This document shows, piece after piece, positions 54,200-64,000 of a stretch of DNA of 64,000 nucleotides. Made by a program: the position numbers and the translations under genes. The DNA comes from Rutpela maculata (taxonomy: Eukaryota > Arthropoda > Insecta > Coleoptera > Cerambycidae). Each line of letters opens with the position of its first letter. The first letter of the stretch is position 1. The DNA lies in assembly GCA_936432065.2 (NCBI GenBank), contig OW386286.2, forward strand, positions 264,449,987-264,513,986. The letters are read 5' to 3'. The notes beneath the pieces were generated by a model, which was given only the letters and a program-made list of their open reading frames with translations, ran no database searches and was not told the DNA's origin.

Positions 54200-56550
54200 A
54201 ATCATATCATGAATTATAAATATCTGTGATCTAAGTATTATTCCCGTCATTACTCTAGGTACCTACCTACTTTTGTAGCAAAATAACTGTCAGCTGGATT
54301 TTTTTTATGTAAACCCGTTTTTAGGTGTCCAAAAAATGACCCTTGGTAACTCAAACAAGTTTAAGTCGATTGCGAATCTAGAATTTCTTTAAAAAAAAAG
54401 TACAAAAAAATAATAAAATCGTGGTTTACTCGGTTCATTGCATCTTACATTAAAAGTACCTCAAAGTTAAAGAAAGTTGGTAAAATTCTGCACGAAGTAA
54501 AATTTAAAAACAGTCTAGCCCCAATAATCCAAAATACGTCCTAAAAAACATATTTTTTTTCACATTCTTCGATAGGCTGAGGTTCTACCGCATCTCATAT
54601 GTATTGTTTTATTATGGTCTGCTGACCAAGAAACTATGCGTCCTAAGACCAAATTCCCATCAGAATAATTTCTATACCCACATTAATAGGAGAAAAAATA
54701 GGAGACAAAATGTACGATTTTACACGAAATTAACGTTACTGTCGTATTTCGGAGAATATAAATCATTGCTGAAAATGTTCAGTTTAGCCAAATTAATACT
54801 ACTTCCAGCTTCCGTACAGTATCTTTTTTTCGTATATTCCGCTTAATAAAAAATATGCATTCCAGAAAGAATGACAGAAAACAACAAGTACAGATAAAAG
54901 ATACTGTATTCTGTCCATTTTAGCAGAATTAATGAGGTTTTGAACTTCTGTGCGACGCGTCGTATCGAAATCTAATTCCAAATATCCCGGAAAATTTCCA
55001 AAAAAAAAAAATTCGAAAAAGTATTTAAAAAGTATTGAAGAGAACGTTTGACTGTGATATCTAATCTTTAAGATAGGTACTACAAAGTATCAAATAGCAT
55101 AAAAAATGTATGACATTGCACCGTTTTCTATATGCAAAAATTTGTCTAATGGTTTTTTCCTTCTCACAGAGCCGGATTAAGGATTGGCGCGCCCCTAGGC
55201 AAATGAAATATTTGCGCCTTGTTATTCATAAGCGGGGTTATGGGGTTTCAAAATACGCCGTAGGCCTCAAATTAAAAGTTAGAAATTTTATTTAAAATTA
55301 TATTGTCTTCGAAAAGTAGGTTTCGGGAGAGCAAGACATGCAAATAAAATGTTTTATCATAAAAAAAAATTGCGATACCTATATTTTCCTCTGCGCTCAA
55401 CATAAACATTAAGGGTGAGTTGTGCCAAGCTACCCCAATCCAGTGTTAAACTAACTCTGTATTAAAGTTCAACGCTGGTTCTAAAATTTCGCGAGTTGTA
55501 CCATCTGAATTAACCAACACAAAGTATAAGTGCAAATTGCTAGCCATGTGGGGGTGTTGACAGCAGGGCTGAGGGCACTGTTAAATACATGTTTCTATTG
55601 ATAAATTTATTAATTTTAATTATAAATAAAAATACATTATTTACTTTTTGTACTAATTACATTATAAATAATATAATATTTCAAATTAATTATTATATGT
55701 ATTGTTTCGTCCCAGTCAGAAGTATACTTTGCGGTAAGGAAATATACAACATGAGGTCCTGGGAAATTCGGGATATACTTGTGGGCTGTCCGTTGTCAAA
55801 TCTCTGCAATTACTATGAGTTAATTTATTTTAATATTGATCTCGGAACTGTATTTTCTTCAAAAACTGTTTGTATTTTATTATAAATACTCCCAATTTGC
55901 ATATTACCCATGAATAAGGTGGTTTGCGTGGTTTTGTTGTAAATTAAAAAAATATTAGTTGGAGTAGATTAAACCGGATTAATCATTAATTGATCATTTA
56001 TGTTAAGCGAATTGTAAAGGAAATTCACTTGCTTGCTGAATGCATTTGAATATTCTAATCTTGCATTAAAATGGATGTGGATATTGGGAAAAACGTTATT
56101 TGCATACCAAAACTGAAATAATGAATCAAAATCAATACCTAGGTTTCAGTCAAACTTTTACGGTGCACTCCTAGTTATTTTCCGTTTATTGGAAAATAAG
56201 TACTTAATAACAAATAAAAATGATTTTTTTGGTATTACGAAGCTTCTTAGATATTTTCAGTAAGCGGTTATTGTTTAGTTTATTGAAATATAACAAGGTG
56301 TTGGAAAATAACTAATAATTGGTAGATATTTCGGTGATAAATTTATCAATACTTATTTTTTGATTATTGGTTTTAATTCTTAATAATTGAAAAATTTACA
56401 ATATTAAGTGTTGTTTTTTCCAGCAGTTTAACAAAGTATGATATATCAAAGCGACAACTTTGTACACGCGTCACATTTGGAAGATTGTGAGGTTCAAGAT
56501 AGTAAGAATTAATCTTTTATAAGCGGCAAAACCGTAATAATCTTAAATAT
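54200..56550. other. Intergenic, unassigned
   Basis: AT-rich, no gene. Short open frames (54604-54846, 55589-55885) are low-complexity. A hAT-like end CAGAGCCGGATTAAGGATTG lies at 55168 and a stretch with TTCCGGT-free AT sequence follows. Confidence 0.4.
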
Positions 56551-57010
56551 ACAGTGTGTCCCAGAATAGATGTAACAAGAGGTGTAATGGACCAAAAAGT
56601 TTGGAATTTTGGAATGGTATTTGGGGATTGAGTCCTACTTGTTGTAAAACTAAAGTATGCCAAAAATGACTTGTTCTACAGTTATAAGCAAAGTTGTAAA
56701 AATCACTATTAATAAAGTACCTTTATTTTTCAAAATATGAAAAAATTCCACTAAGAAAAGTTATTTAGAATGCAATTTTATACCTCTATACCAAATTTCA
56801 GGAATATAAAATTATTTTTTGAAACTTCCCATTTTTTGCGAATTAAGAGTTGAATTCATATTTAAAGTTGTATGAGAGCAAATCTTAATCATCTCAAAAA
56901 GTAGGCTATTGGTAAATAAAAAATTGAATATACGAGATGTAAGAAGATATGATGTTAATCGAACTAATTGTAAAACAAGAAACAATTACTAACAGAAGAT
57001 TAATGAGGTT

Positions 57011-57749
57011 TAAAAAAACCGCTGCCCAAAGAATCACTACTTCCACATCCAGATTTTTTTCCAAGTCACTCAGATCGAAAAAATTGTTGTATGTGGAAAT
57101 AATTGTTTATGGAACTTTAATAATATAATATTTGAAATCCTCTACCCCAAAAACCCATAAAACAATACCCCACATCGGTAGCGGGGTGGGGGTGGTGATA
57201 GGGGTTGGTAGTGGGGGTGGATGAAGTAAAAACATTTTGGGGTTTCTGGTTCTTGTACACACACTAAATCACAATTTTTTTTCATCCCCTTTAATAATGG
57301 GGTGGGGGTGGTAATGGGGGTGGCTAATGCCAAAATTTTTTTTGAGACCTTAGCTTCTCTTGTATATACTAAATACCAATTTTATGGATTCTTACCTGCT
57401 TGATTTACCTATTTTCCCCAAATTTACCCCAATTTACCCCCCAACCCTTCGACGGAACAAGATGAAAATATAATCTAGTTCTAGATCTCGTTAAAGTACA
57501 TATGTGTACCAAATTTCAAGTCAATATCTCAAACGGTTCCAGAGTAAACGTGCGCACAAAAAAAGTTACAGACAGACCGACAGACAGACCGACAGACAGA
57601 CCGACAGACAGACAGACCGACAGACAGAAATTTTTTTTTCGCTCAAACTTAAAATCTCGACGTTTCGTGACATTCTAAGCCTATTTGAACAATAAAAATT
57701 TTGTAAAATTTTTTTGTCGTTACTATACTTCCACTGGATGTGGAAGTAA
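57011..57749 (-). repeat. Family A repeat, copy 7 (full length)
   Basis: Inverted relative to copy 4. Tail CCGCTGCCCAAAGAATCACT at 57018, GACAGACC microsatellite at 57571-57628, head ACTTCCACTGGATGTGGAAG at the right edge. It inserted within the mariner element. Confidence 0.88.
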
Positions 57750-58249
57750 TTATAACAAGTAATAAATGTCAAAAACATAACAGATTCACAAATAAATTAA
57801 TTATTGACCAATACAAAACAATGTTTACAATTTTTTTATTATTCGACATAGCAACTCCCACCCCAGGTAGCAAGGTGACGTCATTATGACGTCTTTTAAA
57901 GGTGATTTTTCGTCGCCGACGTCATTGTCCCAATAAATGACGTACCAGAGACGTCATCATGAAGACGTCAAATACACGTTTCTTTTAGGTCATTATTTTG
58001 ACGTCATTAATAAATGACGTACCAGAGACGTGATATTTAATACGTACTTCTGACGTCATCATGAAGACGTCAAATACACGTTTCTTTTAGGTCATTATTT
58101 TGACGTCATTAAAATGACGTGAAATTAATCATTATAAAATAAAAGTAAATAGAAATATTTAGTGACTAGTTCAATTTTTGCCACATAGTAATAATAATTT
58201 TGTTTTACTATTTCTAACTAGGTATACAGCTTTTAAACATATTTAAATA

Positions 58250-58545
58250 AAGATGTTCAATGGTTCAGTGAGTTAAGTGTTAAGTTGCCGGCAGACAGGA
58301 GTTTCTAACAACCCAATTTAATTACCGTTAAGCCGAACCGGAGCCGCCCCGCCCAGCCCCACATTTACCACGACGCTGCACGCCGTGATTGTTGGGCTGG
58401 CTCCGGGCCGGGATCCGGCGAGGCGCATTTATGTTCGTTAAACACGTAATAAATTTGTTTTGTTTGTTGTTGTTGTTGTTGTGTTAAGTTGCGAGGCAAA
58501 AGGTCCGCGGTTCGATTCCTGCACGTTCCGGTTTTTTTTTTCGTC
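58250..58545 (+). other. tRNA-like module split by a retroposed insert
   Basis: Left piece ATGGTTCAGTGAGTTAAG (A-box-like) and right piece GGTCCGCGGTTCGATTCC (B box) with a following T run would form a tRNA-like head if joined across the insert. It is a tRNA-derived relic and not a tRNA gene. Confidence 0.55.
58289..58480 (+). mobile_element. 192-bp retroposed insert with GTT tail and 12-bp duplication
   Basis: It is bracketed by perfect 12-base repeats GTGTTAAGTTGC (58277-58288 and 58481-58492). It is GC-rich (GAGCCGCCCCGCCCAGCCC, GGGCTGGCTCCGGGCCGGGA), contains TAATAAA near its end and finishes in (GTT)n. This is the form of a SINE or 5'-truncated LINE. Confidence 0.85.
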
Positions 58546-58745
58546 AAAAACTTTATTAATAATTGTGGAAAAATATTATAATGGGAGGTTTGCATCCCTT
58601 ATCGCAAAATTCACTGATTACCAATACGTCATATTGGCGTCATATATATGACGTCATTGGGCTGTGACATTGTGCCGTCTTTTTCACGTCATTTTTACGT
58701 CATGCTGAAGGTGAAATTGACGTAATTAATGCCGAAAAAACGACG

Positions 58746-59632
58746 TCATAATGACGGCACCTTGCTGCCTGGGACATCCACACACATTTCGATCCTTCGC
58801 CTGAAGTCCTTAAAACTGTTTCGAATATGATCTAACGGTATGGAGTTTACGGCGTTTGTAATTCTCTGCTTCAGTACTGCTACATCGTTAGGAAGTGGTT
58901 CAGCGTAAACCAACTGCTTGAGGCGACCCCATAAAAAGAAATCCAATATCTCGCCGGCCACTTGATCGGTCCATTCCTGGCAATCCAATTTTCTCCAAAA
59001 TTTAAATTCAACCACCGGGCAACCATCATGTTGAAAATGAACTAAAGGCATATCTCTTAAAATATTTAAATGTTCTTCAGAAAATCTTTCAAGAAGCTGT
59101 AAATAAGTGTGCTGGTTTAACCTTCCCTCAATGAAATAAGGTCCAATAACTCCAACGTGATAAGAAACGGCACACCACACATTCACTTTTTTATAATATT
59201 GTCTTCTACAATGAATTCTAAAATTTGGATTTTCAGAAGTCCAAAACCGACAATTCTGAGTTGAAAAAATCTCTCTTCCATGATTTTTTCTCCAATGGTC
59301 AAACAAAAATCCAACCTACGGCCGTCATCTCCCTCTTCAAGCGTATGTTTATAATTTGATTTATATGCCCTAATTTTCTTTGCCTTGTAAATTCTTTGGA
59401 GTTCAGACTTGCTAATATTAATAAGAGCTGATCTCTCTCTTAGTGGCATCCTAGGATTTTCTATAATAGAAGCATGAGCTATAATAGCCCCAACATTGTC
59501 TTCATCATATGCTTTTATTTTTCTTTTCATGTTAAGAACACTACCAGTAGCCAGAAACTTTTTAATTATTCTCATAGCCTGAGTACGTGACAAAGCAGTG
59601 TTTGGAAATTTCAAATTAAATTGGCTTACCAC
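58746..59632 (-). pseudogene. Mariner transposase relic
   Basis: The N-terminal part (59183-59632) reads FPNTALSRTQAMRIIKKFLA, ENPRMPLRERSALINISKSE and LEEGDDGRRLDFCL, a helix-turn-helix DNA-binding region. After a frameshift near 59240-59300 the catalytic part reads CRFWTSENPNFRIHCRRQYY, KVNVWCAVSYHVGVIGPYF, HFQHDGCP and LDFFLWGRLKQLVYAEPLPN. The segment with the first catalytic Asp (normally FSDE) is deleted, and SPDLTP before LDFFLWG is replaced by VAGEI, so it cannot be active. The last residues (VDVPGSKVPSL) come from the inserted MITE. Confidence 0.88.
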
Positions 59633-60159
59633 TTCTCTTAGCGAGTTTTCACCGCCAATTCCGTACCATTTTCACTTAATTTTTTCACGCACTGTGAGTA
59701 CCATTTTCACTTAATTTTTTATGCTATTGACAGATATGTCAATAATAAATGACAAATGTGTATCCACTGCCTTTCTCATAGCTTTAGCTTCTACATAACT
59801 TTAAATATTAATTCACAAAAAATAATTTCTATGCAGTTTTGAATGATTCAAAATAAAATACTAATTTATTGAAAAAATGGGAAGTTTCAAAAAAATAATT
59901 TTATATTCCTGAACTTTGGTACAGAGGTATAAAATTGCATTCTAAATAACTTTTCTTAGTGGAATTTTTTCATATTTTGAAAAATAAAGGTACTTTATTA
60001 GTGGTGATTTTTACACCATATCAAGTCATTTTTGGTATACTTTAGTTTTACAACAAGCAGGACTCAATCCCCAAATACCATTCCAAAATTCCAAAATTCC
60101 AAAATTTTTGGTCCATTACACCTCTTGTTACATCTATCCTGGGACAAACTGTAGATGTG

Positions 60160-61400
60160 ATAGAAAGTAATAAATAAGTGTCGCTTCAGGTACATTTTAT
60201 CTGCTATTTTCTTTAATTAAAATACCGTTCATTGTTTGCTCTGCTGTCCACTCTTATTGCTTTAGACTTAAAAGTACTCTTTGTTTTCGTATTTGCGAAG
60301 AGTGCCTATAACTATTTACATAGACCAAATCATTTTGGAGTAATATAGTATTAGTCAGCTCTGTTGGAATGTTTTCAATAAAACGAAGGATTGAGATTTA
60401 GTTTGTATATAGGCTACATTGATTTGCATAGAATTGAACAGCGACACGATAAAAATCAGTCATTTAACTTTGTAGAGGGAAGTGAGTTCCCTAAAGAGGA
60501 CAAAGGACTACCTATTATTTAGAATTGCCAATTCAAATGGACAAAAAAAATTAGCCATTTGTGAGTGGAGGGTGGTTAACTGAGAGACAAATACGTCCCA
60601 TATATCATTTATTTAAAAAAACAATTGTATAAAAATGTGAATTTTAGTGATGAAGACAATGCGAACTATTTGAAATTTAAAAATTACCTAAAAATAAATT
60701 GAGATAGAATTAAATGTTACAGGTTCTGACATCTAATGGTGTCCTTACAAAGTAATTCCGTTTTCTACAGTTCGCATGGAAATAACTGTAACATATATTA
60801 TTATATATATTCATGCAAAATAATTGCAATAATGAGTAGATGGCGCAGCCAACTATAGCTTGTTCTGCTTGTTTACGTTTCTCGGTGTTTATTATTTATA
60901 TATCCAAGGAAAAAGAAAAACATCGAATATTGTGAAAGACTAACTTATACTTAACTCAGAGAAAAATTTTCAAGGGACACGATCAATTAACAGATGAGAA
61001 GAGTGTGGAACGCAAAATTTCGTTTTTCCGCCAACGCCTATTTATACAGGGTGAATCATTAATAATAGGCTATAGTTCAAGGGTAGATTCTTTGAACTAA
61101 CATATGAGGAGATGATCAAACAGACTATAGTAAATTATTGCCGTGGAAAAATACTGGGTGTCAAAATTGTAATTTTTTTTTTCTTTCTTTTTTAAAATAG
61201 GTATCTCAACTACCTCTTGACCGCCGATGACCCAATTTGGTAAGGAAACATTTTTTAAGCTAATAAACCATAATTTATGTATTACATCACGCTAGCCCGT
61301 GGAGCGCGCCTCATAAGCTAAGCATAACTGATGATGAATATTTTTTTCTTTTTTTTCACGAAACGTAGTGGCACTTTTGCCTAGAAAATCTCATGCAGGA
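60160..61400. other. Intergenic, unassigned
   Basis: No gene. A fragment like the end of family B (AGTACTCTTTGTTTTCGTAT and TTGCGAAGAG) lies at 60271-60303, and a mariner-like end ACAGGGTGAATCATTAATAA at 61046-61065 without a visible partner. Confidence 0.45.
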
Positions 61401-61403
61401 GTC

Positions 61404-62025
61404 AAGGGTGGATCTAGAAATTTCAATAATTTTTTTCTCGTCTGTGTCGCATGAGACCTATACGAAATATGGGAAATAACATCTAGAGAAGCACTCCTCT
61501 AACGGCCCCTAAAAAGTTTTGAAAAAGCAGTTTGCGAAAAATTTTTTCAAAATTCGAGTGCCCCCCGAGCCAAGGGACTCCCGTTTAAAATTATTCTTTT
61601 TTGTCATATACATTTTACTTTTCTTCAAAATCCAACAATAGGTTTTGGAGTTTATGAAAATATTTTCATTATTAACTGAAATACAATGAACTGAAATTTT
61701 GTAAATTACAATTTAACAAATTACAAAATTTGAATTCGTTGTATCTCAGTTAGTACTAAAAATATTTTCATAAACTCCAAAACCTATTGTTGAATTTTGA
61801 TGAAAAGTAAAATGTATGTGACAAAAAAGAAAAATTTTAAACGGGAGTCCCTTGGCTCGGTGGGGGGGGGGTCACTCAAATTTTGAAAAAATTTTTGGCA
61901 AACTGCTTTTTCAAAACTTTTTATGGGCCGTTAGAGGAGTACTTCTCTAGATGTTATTTCCCATATTTCGTATGGGTCCCATGCACAGACGAGAAAAAAA
62001 TTATTGAAATTTCTAGATCCGCCCT
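61404..62025. repeat. Foldback palindrome, about 290-base arms
   Basis: CAAGGGTGGATCTAGAAATT at the left returns inverted at the right (GATCCGCCCTTGG). The arms share GGAGTCCCTTGGCTCG, CCAAAACCTATTGTTG and GAAAATATTTTCAT, and meet at the palindromic centre near 61712 (TTTTGTAAATTACAATTTAA). Confidence 0.85.
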
Positions 62026-62147
62026 TGGCAGGAGTCATTTCTACGTAAAAAAAGGTACACTTGATAGAACTTGATAATTCCAACCGTTTTCGAGATATCT
62101 GCTGCATAGATCTGAAGAAAATTCTTTGAAAACAAACTCAATTTGAA

Positions 62148-62300
62148 AAGGACAAATTGTATTTATATATAAAAGTGTCATTTGGTGACGTCTTATTTCT
62201 GTCATTTACGTAGAATTTCATTAGTTTGACATTTTGACAGAACTAAGACGTCACCAAAGCACACTTTTCAATAAATATAATTAGTCCTTTTGACTTGACC
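62148..62300. repeat. Small inverted repeat with GGTGACGTCTTA arms
   Basis: TTTGGTGACGTCTTATTTCT and its inverted partner AGAACTAAGACGTCACCAAA lie about 40 bases apart. Pairing continues outward through AAAAGTGT and AAAAGGAC. Probably a tiny MITE. Confidence 0.7.
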
Positions 62301-62317
62301 TGAATATTGTGCATATA

Positions 62318-64000
62318 CAGGGTGTGCCAATAAAAACTCCTAGATGAAATATTTCGGAAACTACTAGATATTTGAGTTCTGTAAAAGCCCCTTGCCAGAA
62401 CACATAAATGGCTGTAGTTTTAAACAGAAATAGTTTTTTAATATGTTAAGGGATAGATGGCGCTCCGGTATAAATTATTTTTTAGACGACAGGAACTTAG
62501 AAATGTTATCTATGTTAAAGAGAATTTAATTTCAAGTAGCTTTCGTAATAAAAAAAAAATCGAAAATCCAACCATTTTCGAGAAATTTGACTTTCAAATA
62601 TTTAATTTTTGAAAAACTAAAATCGCCATATAACTTGCTTACATTAAATTTTATACGATATTGTTCGTTTCAAACTTCCTTCATAGAAAGATAATGTGAT
62701 TAATTTGGCAATAAAACTTTTTTTGCAACTTCCGGTTAAACCGGAAATTACATTTATTACAATTTTAAAGCGCATTTTATTAAACAACATTGAATTAAAA
62801 TGTTTTATGCATTTTTTCCAGTGCCACCGTAGTAACAAGTTAGCAATAAAGGAAATGAAATAACAATGAAATAAAAAACTTCTTTTCATTTTATTTAATA
62901 AAAACAAAAAAATAACTAACAAGTAATAATTTATGGAAGAAGGTGTTCGAAATGATTGCCATTTTCATTTGTACACATGGAGAATCTTTTCAATAGCACA
63001 AACTTTAAGTAGTGTATTTCTGTTGATGGCTCCAGCATTAGCATACATTTTATTATAAAGGTCAGCCATGTCTATGACTGGTTCTTTAAAAACCTCACTT
63101 TTCAGATAACCCCACAACTAGAAATATAATGGTAATATCAGGAGATCCAGCTGGCCACTTGATTACCCCATTTGTACCAATCCATCTTCCTGGATATGTT
63201 TGCTTTAAATAATTTACCACAATATTGCTATTATGTGGGCCTGCGCCATCTTGGTGAAACCACATTATTAAATTATTCAATAGCACAAGTAAATCATTTT
63301 GTAAGAAGTGTAAATAACGTTCACCATTTAGATTTCCTTGATAAAGATATGGACCAACAATGTATCCATTTACGATGCCACACCAAACATTTACCCCAAA
63401 TATTGTCTGGAATCCGGTTTGTCTCAGCAATTTGTGATTTTCTCTAGACCAGTATCGGCAGTTATGTTTGGTTATTACTCCGTTATTGTGGAATCTAGAT
63501 TCGTCACTCCACATAATTTGATTTAGTAAATTATGATTTTCCTCTAAGATACTGGAAAAGTATGCCAAAAAATATAGTCTGCGCTGATGATCTCCCGGTA
63601 TTAAGTGGTGCACCAAATTAATTTTATTTGGATAAAATTTATTATTTTTTAGAATCCTTCTACACGAAGTTACAGAAATATTAGTGTGCTCATTTAACTT
63701 ACGTAATGACGTGTGGGGATTATTTTGTTTCTAACACTAACGCTGTATTTTCAACTGTTGCAGCTCTCTTTCTTCTAAGTGTTTTTGTTTTTTTAAAACT
63801 TCCATAATGATCTAAATTAGCACACATAAACTTACAAAAGTTTTGCGATCAGGCCTTGGTCTCTCAGGAAAACGTCTCCTATATAATTTCATAGCTGCAG
63901 AAGAATTAGATTAAAACCATGTTTAATTTATCGTACCATGTTTTATAACAATTTAACAAAATACAAGAACTAAATACACATCATTTGACAATCAAAAATT
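62318..64000 (-). mobile_element. Second mariner-type transposon (runs off the right edge)
   Basis: The left end CAGGGTGTGCCAATAAAAAC is preceded by TA. It contains a transposase on the minus strand; the other end lies outside the window. It is unrelated in its ends to the mariner at 56552. Confidence 0.8.
62965..63890 (-). pseudogene. Mariner/Tc transposase, catalytic triad present, frameshifted
   Basis: The N-terminal pieces YRRRFPERPRPDRKTFVSL and LRRKRAATVENTALVLETK mark the helix-turn-helix region in two frames. The main frame (63095-63616) has LVHHLIPGDHQRR, MWSDESRF (first Asp), NVWCGIVNGYIVGPYLYQG, MWFHQDGAGPHN (second Asp) and WPAGSPDITI (third Asp). A further frameshift near 63105 leads to WGYLKSEVFKEPVIDMADLY and a stop at 62965. 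All three catalytic acids survive, but at least three frame breaks make it inactive. Confidence 0.85.

Larger units (their letters stand above)
57862..58773. mobile_element. MITE rich in TGACGTCA, containing a split tRNA-like module
   Basis: The terminal repeats CCCAGGTAGCAAGGTGACGT and (reverse) CCCAGGCAGCAAGGTGCCGT run about 32 bases. Inside, a unit of about 85 bases with GAAGACGTCAAATACACGTT and TTAGGTCATTATTTTGACGT is duplicated (about 57960 and 58060). GACGTCA or its variants occur more than ten times. A tRNA-like segment is split by a 192-base insertion (58289-58480). It interrupts the mariner transposase end. Confidence 0.85.
56552..60151 (-). mobile_element. Mariner-type transposon with about 310-bp TIRs and two later insertions
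   Basis: The left end CAGTGTGTCCCAGAATAG and (reverse) right end CAGTTTGTCCCAGGATAG are flanked by TA. The terminal repeats extend to about 56860 and 59836. It carries a broken transposase on the minus strand at the right and is interrupted by family A copy 7 (57011-57749) and the TGACGTCA-rich MITE (57862-58773). One end of a second copy lies at 38833-39179. Confidence 0.88.

Noticed and set aside
63172..63447. Plus-strand open frames over the second mariner
   Set aside because: Shadows of the minus-strand transposase, which has the catalytic motifs.
1..64000. LTR retrotransposons, viral genes, rRNA or a bacterial-type defence system
   Set aside because: No gag-pol, integrase of LTR type, viral domain, rRNA or operon-like cluster was seen on either strand.

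Overview
This window looks like arthropod nuclear DNA, most probably from an insect and perhaps a beetle. It is strongly AT-rich. It carries intron-split genes with GT-AG splice sites, and most of its length is transposable element (TE): Tc1/mariner, hAT, Sola-like, LINEs, tRNA-derived SINEs and long-inverted-repeat elements. I see no bacterial operons, no rRNA, no LTR retrotransposon and no viral genes. The order assignment is an inference; no diagnostic single-copy gene is present.

The only host genes I can support are two tandem aldo-keto reductase (AKR) paralogues, both on the minus strand. AKR copy 1 has exons at 16188-16259, 6701-7063, 4658-4905 and 4015-4275; its last short exon was not found and probably lies left of the window or is lost. 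AKR copy 2 is complete, with exons at 51850-51921, 40330-40686, 39778-40025, 34980-35240 and a 37-base terminal exon at 31814-31850. Joined, copy 2 encodes 324 residues in one frame. All intron positions and phases are conserved between the copies, and each has a matching TATA-like/initiator arrangement about 90-130 bases upstream of its ATG. Both proteins keep the Asp-Tyr-Lys-His catalytic set and the IPKS cofactor loop, so both should be cytosolic NAD(P)H-dependent carbonyl or sugar reductases.

Layout. 1-3627: a LINE reverse-transcriptase relic split by a Sola-like DNA transposon, then a second LINE relic with a zinc knuckle. 4015-16259: AKR copy 1; intron 2 holds a 1.1 kb inverted-repeat element with a captured Cys-rich exon. 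Intron 1 holds a LINE split by a SINE, repeat families A and B, and a 3.4 kb hAT transposon nested in a long-inverted-repeat element. 16400-31800: intergenic, with MITEs, a hAT-type element, the first copy of a 1.46 kb repeat (C), a tandem array and a nearly intact LINE with endonuclease and reverse transcriptase. 31814-51921: AKR copy 2; its introns hold the second copy of repeat C inside another inverted-repeat element, three hAT non-autonomous elements (one with a 76-bp satellite), foldbacks, three family A copies and a 2.9 kb long-TIR element with another captured exon. 52000-64000: family A copies, a minisatellite, a 3.6 kb mariner carrying two later insertions, a foldback, and a second mariner running off the right edge.

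I found no new enzymatic or defence system. The most informative points are the reconstructed AKR pair (including a splice donor that overlaps an in-frame stop in both copies), the exon-capturing inverted-repeat elements, and the repeated occurrence of tRNA-like modules inside MITE-like elements.
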